Below are positions 57,283 to 64,000 of a stretch of DNA of 64,000 bases, one piece after another. Each line of letters begins with the position of its first letter. Within the stretch, counting starts at the first letter, position 1. Made by a program: the position numbers and the translations under genes. Below the pieces are notes generated by a model, which did no database searches, was not told the origin of the DNA, and saw only the letters and a list, made by a program, of their open reading frames with translations. Location: contig JAKQHT010000011.1 of assembly GCA_029557895.1 (NCBI GenBank), positions 1 through 64,000 of the forward strand. Reading direction: 5' to 3'. This DNA is from Bacteroidota bacterium. GTDB taxonomy: Bacteria > Bacteroidota > Bacteroidia > Flavobacteriales > Flavobacteriaceae.

Positions 57283-57994
57283 ATTTTTGGCGCTGTGCAT
57301 CCAATTCACTTTTTGAAAGCGTGACCACTTCAACGGTGTCCGCATCTGGAATGATGCTGTCCAGGCGGTTGCCCAAAGCGTCATAAGCGGCAGAATTTCC
57401 GGAATATTCGTGGTTATTACCGTCAAGACCTATACGGTTTACCCCAATGCAATAGCTCATGTTCTCAATAGCCCTTGCCCTTAACAAGGTATCCCAAGCC
57501 ATCATGCGGACTTTTGGCCAATTGGCAACATATAGCAACACGTAATAATCTTCTACATTTCTTGCCCAGACCGGAAAACGCAGGTCATAGCAAATCAATG
57601 GGCAAATTTTCCAGCCCTTGAAATCCACGATCGATTTATAGCTGCCCGACGTATAGGTGTTATGCTCTCCCGCAAAAGTGAATGTGTGCCTTTTATCATA
57701 ACTGTCAATGCTTCCGTTTGGGTGGACAAACAAGAGGCGATTGTAGTAACTGCCATGTTCTTCTATGGCCAAACTGCCCACAATGGCCACATTTTTTCTG
57801 GAAGCCCAGTCTTTCATCCACGACACTGTTTTACCTTGCATGGATTCGGAAACTTTTTGTGCATTCATAGTAAAGCCCGAACTGAACATTTCGGGCAATA
57901 CGATGATATCGGCATCGTTGATGTATTGCAGCTTTTCGGCAAGGAATTGCCTGTTCTGTTCGGGATGTTCCCAAACCAGATTGGTCTGCACCAA
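57242..57994 (-). CDS. Carbon-nitrogen hydrolase, omega-amidase (YafV)-like
   Basis: A nitrilase-superfamily enzyme with the Glu-Lys-Cys triad: Glu in IVLPEMFSSGF, Lys in SYDKRHTFTF, Cys in LICYDLRFPVWARN. This branch hydrolyses alpha-ketoglutaramate and related omega-amides. The given start is a TTG that cuts into the first beta strand; the frame is open to 58033 and a CTG at 58021 (giving VAEQLHIALVQTN) would complete the family's N-terminus, with no ATG or GTG available. The gene just upstream ends 2 bases from that CTG. An aminotransferase gene lies further upstream, the classic partner. Confidence 0.85.
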   Translation of the reverse strand: MVQTNLVWEHPEQNRQFLAEKLQYINDADIIVLPEMFSSGFTMNAQKVSESMQGKTVSWMKDWASRKNVAIVGSLAIEEHGSYYNRLLFVHPNGSIDSYDKRHTFTFAGEHNTYTSGSYKSIVDFKGWKICPLICYDLRFPVWARNVEDYYVLLYVANWPKVRMMAWDTLLRARAIENMSYCIGVNRIGLDGNNHEYSGNSAAYDALGNRLDSIIPDADTVEVVTLSKSELDAQRQKFNFLLDRDRFSLK

Positions 57995-58022
57995 GGCGAT
58001 ATGTAGTTGTTCTGCTACCAGT

Positions 58023-58601
58023 TTATACTTTGTTCAATTTATTTTTTGCTTTGTCCTTATCAGCTCTGTACTTATCGAGTTTTTTGAGCCATTTTTCCTC
58101 ATCATTGGGAGAAAGTTCGCCTTTGCGTTTCAATTTTTCAAACTTGGCCTGGTTTTGTTCAAATTTTTTGGACGCTTTTGAAAAGGCATTTTGTGCCTGT
58201 TGTTTTTTCTTTAGTTCCTTTTCGGCCGCTTTACGCTGTTTTTCAGCTTTCTTGAGCTCCTTTTCAGCTTTTTGGCGTTGTTTTTCTGCCTCTTTACGTG
58301 CTTGTTCTGCTTCTTTGCGTTGTTTTTCTGCTTTCTTGGCTTCTTCTTTTTTAGCCTTTTCCAATGCCTGGGCCTCTGCTTCTCTTACCTTTTCTTGTGC
58401 CATCAATTCTTTACCGATGTTCTTATTGAGCTGTGCTTTGATGGCATTACGCTCGGTTTCGGTAAGGGTTTCGCTAATGTCCATACCCTCTTTAAAGATA
58501 GTCTCCCCCTTGACTTCATAGGTAGCCCCTTGATATTCTACTTTTTGGGCGTTTGAAATGATGCCAAGCGCCATAAATACGGTTACAATCCAGAATTTCA
58601 T
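58023..58601 (-). CDS. Secreted Lys/Glu/Ala-rich helical protein
   Basis: A 192-residue protein with signal peptide (IVTVFMALGIISNAQ) and a long charged helix (residues about 65-190, repeating KKAEKQRKEAEQARK). It would form a periplasmic coiled coil, possibly a peptidoglycan- or envelope-associated spacer. No family recognised. Situated between the aminotransferase and omega-amidase genes on the same strand. Confidence 0.75.
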   Translation of the reverse strand: MKFWIVTVFMALGIISNAQKVEYQGATYEVKGETIFKEGMDISETLTETERNAIKAQLNKNIGKELMAQEKVREAEAQALEKAKKEEAKKAEKQRKEAEQARKEAEKQRQKAEKELKKAEKQRKAAEKELKKKQQAQNAFSKASKKFEQNQAKFEKLKRKGELSPNDEEKWLKKLDKYRADKDKAKNKLNKV

Positions 58602-58919
58602 ATCTCAAAGATTTATTGGTCTCTATTTAAAACACAAATATCGTATAAAAGTCACACATTTGGGATTATTTTAACGCCTTATATACTTTGCTGCGATACT
58701 CATCTCCGCTATCGGCTTCGGAAAAAAAATTTCAAAAAGAACAAAAGTGATTTGATTGTACAGATAGCTGGGTTGACAACATGTAATTGGCAATAAAAAG
58801 TATTGAAATCTCAAATTTGATAATTTAAAATTGCCTTCTTTTTTTGAGGGTTTTTATGTTAAACCTTTGCCATGCAAATCCCCATGGCAACCAAATGACA
58901 TTTTACAAACACCCAAATT
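58602..58919. other. Intergenic region with no feature seen
   Basis: About 320 AT-rich bases between the coiled-coil gene and the aminotransferase. I see no ORF, hairpin with a U tract, or consensus promoter that I would stand behind. Confidence 0.6.
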
Positions 58920-60062
58920 TCAGATACGGTTCAAGATTTCTGCCGCCCTCAAAAGGGTTTCATCAGTTTTGGCAAAGCAAAACCGCAATACCTTATCGTC
59001 TTTGTGTTGGTAGTTGAATACCGATATGGGTATGGCAGCAATCTTATGCTCTATGGTAAGCCGTTTTGCAAATTCCACATCGTTTTCATCGGTAATGCCT
59101 GTATAGTCCAAAACCTGAAAATAGGTTCCTTTTGACGGTTTGAGAGCAAACCGTGATGTTTTGATAAGGTTCAAAAAGAAATCGCGCTTTTGTTGGTAAA
59201 ATGCAGAGATTTCCAGATAATGCATGGGCTCGCGAAGATAGTCGGCCAAGGCTTTTTGTGTGGGATGGTTCACGCAGAAAACATTGAACTGATGGACTTT
59301 TCTAAACTCTGACATCAATGCTTCAGGAGCGCAGCAATAGCCTACTTTCCAGCCCGTATTGTGGAACGTTTTGCCAAAAGACGCCACGACAAAACTGCGT
59401 GATTTCAAGTCAGCAAACAAGCATACACTTTGGTGCGTTTCGTTATCAAAAACAATGTGCTCATATACTTCATCGCTCAACAAAATGATGTCGGTACCTT
59501 TCAACAATGCTTGAAGTTGCAGCATGTCCGCTTCAGAAAACACCGTTCCGCTCGGATTCTGCGGTGTATTGATGATTATCATTCTGGTTTTGGCGTTGAT
59601 GAGCTGCCGGACTTCATTCCAGTCCACCGAATAGTTTGGCGCTTTTAACTGTACGGACACCGTTATGCCACCGTTGAGCACAATGGCCGGTTCATAACAG
59701 TCGTAAGCAGGATGAAAAACAATGACCTCATCACCGGATCTTATAAATGCTGAAATAATGGTAAAAATCGCTTGTGTAGCCCCGGCCGTCACGGTTATTT
59801 CGGTATCGGGTTTGTAGGACACGTTGTATAAACGCAAAAATTTATCGGCAATTGCGCTGCGCAGCTCCATAATACCCGGCATGGGTGCATACTGGTTATA
59901 TCCGGATTTCATGGCCTTGGTTACCAAATCGGACAGTTTGGGATCGCTGTCAAAATTCGGGAATCCCTGTGATAGGTTGATGGCGCCGTGTTGTTGTGCG
60001 AGGCCGCTCATCACGGTAAATATTGTTGTGCCGACATTGGGCAGTTTTGATGGTTCAGTCAT
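58920..60062 (-). CDS. Class I/II aminotransferase, methionine/glutamine transaminase-like
   Basis: A 380-residue PLP enzyme of the KAT/YbdL branch. PLP-binding Lys lies in SFGKTFHNTGWKVGYC; other blocks are NLSQGFPNFD, YNQYAPMPGIMELR, TAGATQAIF, NTPQNPSGTVF and the C-terminal LRFCFAKTDE. It may convert methionine and 2-oxo acids with glutamine as donor, producing alpha-ketoglutaramate that the omega-amidase (57242) would hydrolyse. Its start overlaps the end of vsr by 8 bases. Confidence 0.9.
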   Translation of the reverse strand: MTEPSKLPNVGTTIFTVMSGLAQQHGAINLSQGFPNFDSDPKLSDLVTKAMKSGYNQYAPMPGIMELRSAIADKFLRLYNVSYKPDTEITVTAGATQAIFTIISAFIRSGDEVIVFHPAYDCYEPAIVLNGGITVSVQLKAPNYSVDWNEVRQLINAKTRMIIINTPQNPSGTVFSEADMLQLQALLKGTDIILLSDEVYEHIVFDNETHQSVCLFADLKSRSFVVASFGKTFHNTGWKVGYCCAPEALMSEFRKVHQFNVFCVNHPTQKALADYLREPMHYLEISAFYQQKRDFFLNLIKTSRFALKPSKGTYFQVLDYTGITDENDVEFAKRLTIEHKIAAIPISVFNYQHKDDKVLRFCFAKTDETLLRAAEILNRI

Positions 60063-60525
60063 TGTTTCCTGTTGCTATATACATAAGCACATCGTTGATG
60101 CACTTGTCGAGGTTGTTCTTTATTTCATGATCCCAAAACCGAAAGACCGTAAAGTCCATATCAGCGAGTTGACGGTTGACCTCACGGTCGCGCTGCATGT
60201 TGCGCTCTATCTTCGGTACCCAGAATTTTTTATTGGTCTTGATGTCGCGTTTTCTTTCGTCCCAATTGTAGCCGTGCCAAAACTCGCCGTCGATGAAAAC
60301 GGCCAATTTGTATTTTTCGATGGACACATCGGGCTTTCCGGGCAGTTTTTTGCTATTTACCCGAAACCGGATGTTTTTTTTCCAAAGCGCCTTGCGAAAG
60401 TACATTTCGGGCTTTGTGTCCTTTGCACGAATCTTGCCCATGATCTTTGAGCGCTTCTCGGTCGTGTAAAACCCGGAGGCTTCGTTAAATCTGGGCACTG
60501 CTATTTTGGGCTCTTCATATACCAT
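60055..60525 (-). CDS. vsr: Very short patch repair endonuclease (Vsr-like)
   Basis: A 156-residue protein with Vsr features: RSKIMGKIRAKDTKPEMYFRKALW, LPGKPDVSIEKYKLAVFIDG (catalytic Asp) and EFWHGYNW. Vsr nicks T:G mismatches from deaminated 5-methylcytosine. No cytosine methyltransferase is present in the window. ATG 60525 is chosen; the TTG at 60537 is weaker. Confidence 0.88.
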   Translation of the reverse strand: MVYEEPKIAVPRFNEASGFYTTEKRSKIMGKIRAKDTKPEMYFRKALWKKNIRFRVNSKKLPGKPDVSIEKYKLAVFIDGEFWHGYNWDERKRDIKTNKKFWVPKIERNMQRDREVNRQLADMDFTVFRFWDHEIKNNLDKCINDVLMYIATGNND

Positions 60526-61106
60526 AACCAATCCCAATAAAATTTGCTTGTCTAATATAGGGCATTTGCCATAAAAAAGGACAAATCACTTTCGGGTATA
60601 GTAAACTATTTTTTGAACACTGTTAAAAATTACGTTCTGCAAAAACAAAACGTTAAATCTGTTGGATATCTATCATAACAGAAGGTTTTGTTGCACAAAG
60701 GATATGAAAAAGATGTCGTATTTATTTTGGATTGATTGCTATTGATGTTGTGGTTCCATTGTTTTTAGTGGATCCCATGTTTATTTTTTAAAAATACAAA
60801 TTAGGTGTTTCACAAATATTGGTTTTCAGAAGACTATTATTCGGGATATTTTACAGACACTGTATATAAAATCCAAAATTTTGAAGATTTTAAGCTTCCG
60901 CTTACCTGATTCCAGAAAAAAACTTATCGGTTTTTGTCAAGGTGAAGTTGCTTTTCAAAAGGATAAATACCCTTGTAAAGAAAAATAAAGATTATAGTCT
61001 TTTCAGATCGAAAAATAAAAAAACAATGAACAAAAGAAAATGAGAAAACGTTTAGTTAAATTATAATTATCTCTTGCCAGACAAAGCCATTCGGCTCCAG
61101 ACCACG
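60526..61106. other. Intergenic region, no gene seen
   Basis: About 580 bases of AT-rich DNA between vsr and the carbonic-anhydrase-like gene. No ORF, clear terminator or promoter is supported. Confidence 0.6.
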
Positions 61107-61625
61107 TCATCCCTTTTTAAACCATCCCGAATATTTCACATAGTTGTTGGCTATCCTGTCAATCTCGCCAGAAATCAACTCTTTGCTAATGTCCTTCACT
61201 TTTCGGGCCGGCACACCGGCATAGATGCTGCCCGCTTCTACCCGTGTGTTTTGTGTGACGACCGCTCCTGCGGCAATGATACTGTTGCTCTCCACCACGC
61301 AATCGTCCATCACGATGCTTCCCATCCCGATCAGAACGTTGTCGTGAATGGTACAGCCATGCACAATGGCATTGTGGCCAATGGACACATTGTTGCCAAT
61401 GGTAGTTGGCGATTTTTGATATGTGGCATGGATTATGGCACCATCCTGCACATTTACTTTGTTACCCATTTTTATGAAATGTACATCGCCCCGTATCACG
61501 GCATTGAACCAAACGCTGCACGCATTTCCCATAACCACATCGCCCACGATGGTGGCGTTTTCTGCTATAAAACAATCTTCGGGGATTTCCGGAAATTTAC
61601 CCTTTACGGGTGCAATGATGGGCAT
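61107..61625 (-). CDS. Gamma-carbonic anhydrase-like (left-handed beta-helix) protein
   Basis: A 172-residue hexapeptide-repeat protein starting MPIIAPVKGKFPEI. The metal-binding histidines of gamma-CA are in AIIHATYQ and SIGHNAIVHGCTIHDN. Many such proteins (YrdA/PaaY/CaiE-like) are acyl-CoA or coenzyme-associated rather than true CO2 hydratases, so activity is uncertain. Confidence 0.88.
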   Translation of the reverse strand: MPIIAPVKGKFPEIPEDCFIAENATIVGDVVMGNACSVWFNAVIRGDVHFIKMGNKVNVQDGAIIHATYQKSPTTIGNNVSIGHNAIVHGCTIHDNVLIGMGSIVMDDCVVESNSIIAAGAVVTQNTRVEAGSIYAGVPARKVKDISKELISGEIDRIANNYVKYSGWFKKG

Positions 61626-61637
61626 AACTGTATTTTT

Positions 61638-62372
61638 TTAGCTAAAATAAGACAAAAGTTCGGCTTTTCTGGAGGCAGACACCATGATTTCCTTGCCGTT
61701 GCTCAACACCACACTGCCGCCTTTTCCTTTGACATATTTTACAATCTCGTTGACGTTTACCAAATAGGACTTATGAATCCGTGCAAAGCTGGCACTATCC
61801 AATGTGTCTTCAAAATACTTTAGGGTTTTGCTTACCAATTTCTTTTTATTGTTGTTTAAGTAAATTTCGGTATAATTATCGTCTGCCTTGCAATATAAGA
61901 TGTCCGAAGTTTGGATGACCTCAAAACCGTCTTGCAGTGGTATGGTAATCTTGCCATCAACAGTATTGGTCCTTGGAGCCAAAACCCGATTTTGCAGTGC
62001 GTTTTCTTTTGCCTTTATGCCGGCAACATAATCTACGGCCTTGATAAGTTCATCGATAGAAACCGGTTTCATAAGATAATAGGAGGCGTGGGCATTGAGA
62101 GCATCTACGGCATAATGGTTGTAGGCTGTGACAAAAACCGTTTCAAAATCGATATCCCCCACCTTGTCGAGCAGGTCAAAGGCGTTGCCATAGGGCATTT
62201 CTACATCAAGAAACACCAAATCCAACTCCAAGTTACGAAGAAGTGCCAAGGCTTCTTCAATGTTGCAGGCTTCACCCAAAATCTGCACGTTGGGGCAATA
62301 TTTCTTGAGATAATTCCTTAAAATTTCCCGACTTGTCGCTTCGTCTTCGACAATGATGGCGTTTAGTATCAT
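61638..62372 (-). CDS. LytTR-family response regulator
   Basis: A 244-residue two-component regulator. The receiver domain (residues about 1-120) has the phospho-acceptor Asp in LVFLDVEMPYGNAF; the LytTR DNA-binding domain follows (DILYCKADDNYTEIYL, FARIHKSYLVNVNEIV). The ATG 62372 starts 2 bases past the stop of the kinase, so both are co-transcribed. Likely regulator for the TPR histidine kinase. Confidence 0.93.
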   Translation of the reverse strand: MILNAIIVEDEATSREILRNYLKKYCPNVQILGEACNIEEALALLRNLELDLVFLDVEMPYGNAFDLLDKVGDIDFETVFVTAYNHYAVDALNAHASYYLMKPVSIDELIKAVDYVAGIKAKENALQNRVLAPRTNTVDGKITIPLQDGFEVIQTSDILYCKADDNYTEIYLNNNKKKLVSKTLKYFEDTLDSASFARIHKSYLVNVNEIVKYVKGKGGSVVLSNGKEIMVSASRKAELLSYFS

Positions 62373-62374
62373 AA

Positions 62375-64000
62375 TCAATCTTTTTTGAGTGTCACAACGA
62401 CTTTGGTGCCAACATCTCCCTTGTTTCGAAAATCGTCAACTGTCACATCTACTTTATCTTTGTACATTTCGTTGAGGATGGCCACTCTTTTCTTGATATT
62501 GCCCATTCCTTTGGAGTTCTGTTTTTTCTGGTGTTCGGTTTTTAGTTCTTTTGATTTTTGGCGACCAATGCCGTCATCGGTTATTGCAATGGTAATTTCG
62601 CCATCGTTCTTTGGGGCAATATGGATGTCCAACCTGCCCTTTTGGCTTTTGTAGCGCAGCCCGTGCCACACTGCATTTTCAATATAGGGCTGCAAGAGCA
62701 TTGGCGGAATCTGGAAGGCATCGATCTTTACGCCGTCGTCAATGGTTATGGCATAATCAAATTTATCCTTAAAACGAAAATGTTCCAATTTTGTGTAAAG
62801 CTCCAAAAGTTCAATTTCCTTATTTAGTGGAATAAAATCTTCGTCGCTGTTTTCGAGAACGGAACGCATCAACTGTGAAAAATCGGAAAGGTATTTATTG
62901 GCCGTACGCTCATCATTGGAAGCAATAAAACTATTGACGGAATTGAGGGCATTGAAAATAAAATGCGGGTTCATCTGGCTGCGCAAAGATTTTAGTGCCA
63001 GCAAGTTATTGGCAAATTTTTGCTGCTTGATGTACTTGTACATAAAATAGGCCGTGACCAATAGCAAAAGTACACCACCGAGCAGCGAATATATGATAAG
63101 TTCTTGGCGCTTGTTGCGTTCGGCGGTCAGTTGGTAGTTGCTCTGCGATAGCTGCCGGTCGGTTTCAAGACTCGCAATACGGTTTTGCTTGGCGGCAATT
63201 TCACGACTGAACCGCGCCGCTTGCGATATTTCCTGTTCTTTTTTTATGTAAAGTTCATCGACGACTTCTGTGTAAGCTTTGTAGGTAGTGTAGGCTTTTT
63301 CGTAATCGCCCGATTTTTCGTAGAGGTCAGAAAGCTTTTTGGTAGCATCCTTTTTGACCACGAGGTCTTCTTTTTTGTCCGCCTCTTCTATACTTTTTTC
63401 GAGGTAGGTAATAGCATTTGAATAATCGCCCTGAAGATAATAGGCATTCCCGATTTTGTAATTCTGTTTCTGTGGTGTGAGCGGGCTTTCGTTGGTAATG
63501 GCAGAATCACGCACCATCTCGTTGACATCGGCCAAAATCTGCTCACGCAGTTCTATTTCGGTGTCGTATGCCTTATTGGTGTTTTGAAAATCGGCGACTT
63601 TTACCTTTTCTTCTACCGCCCTTTTTTTGTTCTCTTTGGAGGCGAGGATCAACGAGTTTTGAAAATAATCCTGTGCTTTGTCAGTCTTTCCGAAGGCGTT
63701 GTAGGTCTGTGCTATTTTGGAGTTAAGATCGGTTTCTTTTGGGGCGATTGCATTTTTTTGGGCTATCTGCAAACCATTTTGGTAGTTTTCAATGGCTTTT
63801 TCAAAATTTTTGATAGCAGAGTACGTATCTCCCAGACCCTCGTAGAGCAATACAGCTTGATACTTTGGCAAGCCGTTTGTATTTATGGAGGCATACGTAT
63901 CTATGCTTTCCTGATAGTTTTTGTTGCTTCCGTAAGCCTTTGCCAACTTTAGCTTCACATCACTGCGGTTGCTGTTCTGGAGGCTGATCCTGTAATTGGA
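62375..64000 (-). CDS. TPR-containing LytS-type sensor histidine kinase (5' end off window)
   Basis: The open frame runs to the window edge with no start, so the N-terminus lies beyond base 64000. It has TPR repeats (residues roughly 1-230 of the visible part), a hydrophobic helix (IYSLLGGVLLLLVTAYFMYKY), then the His_kinase domain with phospho-acceptor His in MNPHFIFNALNS and an ATPase domain (IENAVWHG, DDGIGRQKSKEL). The partner LytTR regulator follows. Function of the pair is unknown. Confidence 0.92.
   Translation of the reverse strand, partial: SNYRISLQNSNRSDVKLKLAKAYGSNKNYQESIDTYASINTNGLPKYQAVLLYEGLGDTYSAIKNFEKAIENYQNGLQIAQKNAIAPKETDLNSKIAQTYNAFGKTDKAQDYFQNSLILASKENKKRAVEEKVKVADFQNTNKAYDTEIELREQILADVNEMVRDSAITNESPLTPQKQNYKIGNAYYLQGDYSNAITYLEKSIEEADKKEDLVVKKDATKKLSDLYEKSGDYEKAYTTYKAYTEVVDELYIKKEQEISQAARFSREIAAKQNRIASLETDRQLSQSNYQLTAERNKRQELIIYSLLGGVLLLLVTAYFMYKYIKQQKFANNLLALKSLRSQMNPHFIFNALNSVNSFIASNDERTANKYLSDFSQLMRSVLENSDEDFIPLNKEIELLELYTKLEHFRFKDKFDYAITIDDGVKIDAFQIPPMLLQPYIENAVWHGLRYKSQKGRLDIHIAPKNDGEITIAITDDGIGRQKSKELKTEHQKKQNSKGMGNIKKRVAILNEMYKDKVDVTVDDFRNKGDVGTKVVVTLKKD

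Overview
The window is a 64 kb piece of a bacterial chromosome from the phylum Bacteroidota, most likely family Flavobacteriaceae. The signs are promoters of the TTG-N18/19-TAnnTTTG type, secreted proteins with type IX secretion (T9SS) C-terminal sorting domains, TonB-dependent receptors with SusC-like N-termini, a folK-deoxynucleoside kinase fusion, a bacterial geranylgeranylglyceryl phosphate synthase, and weak Shine-Dalgarno sites. I see no prophage, insertion sequence, CRISPR array or rRNA operon. Most of it is ordinary, densely packed chromosome. The species cannot be named from the sequence alone.

Layout. 0-5 kb: a self-contained tRNA-Gly unit, mutS, a SpoU-type RNA methyltransferase and the folK-dNK fusion. 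5-11.4 kb: a large AsmA-like protein, then a tightly overlapping three-gene operon (GH109 glycosidase, nucleotidyltransferase, sugar kinase) that reads as an N-acetylgalactosamine salvage module. 11.4-14.2 kb: ahcY, divergent from a phosphopantetheinyl transferase and GGGP synthase pair. 14.2-20.3 kb: a thiamine block with a thiamine-binding protein, a PnuC-type transporter, a NadR-like kinase, DUF4301 and an ArfB-like release factor, all overlapping, followed by a TPP riboswitch and the TonB receptor it controls. 20.6-27.8 kb: a lipoprotein, greA with an unusual tandem-hairpin leader, a HIT protein, an orphan histidine kinase, a flavin reductase, an SSB-like DUF3127 protein, aat, tag and a TonB-like protein. 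28-36 kb: two giant secreted T9SS cargo proteins, one built from repeated 115-residue modules and one a zinc metallopeptidase. 36-43 kb: a PiT phosphate transporter fused to a PhoU-like domain, a beta-helix lipoprotein gene interrupted by an in-frame amber codon, and its TonB receptor. 43-54 kb: dgt, a small membrane protein, dxs, a second T9SS metallopeptidase (M36), tadA, a CLC channel and aspS. 54-64 kb: a coiled-coil membrane protein, comF, an Ig-like lipoprotein, an omega-amidase-like hydrolase, a methionine-type aminotransferase, vsr, a gamma-carbonic anhydrase homologue, and a LytTR response regulator with its TPR histidine kinase, which runs off the end.

The most interesting points are the probable pseudogene (or readthrough) at the amber codon 39089-39091, the recognisable UDP-sugar-pyrophosphorylase-like motifs in DUF4301 inside the thiamine block, the terminator-like tandem leader of greA, the palindromic insert at the start of the riboswitch-controlled receptor, the GalNAc salvage operon, and the SSB-like acidic tail on DUF3127. 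No clearly undescribed multi-gene defence or mobile system was found.
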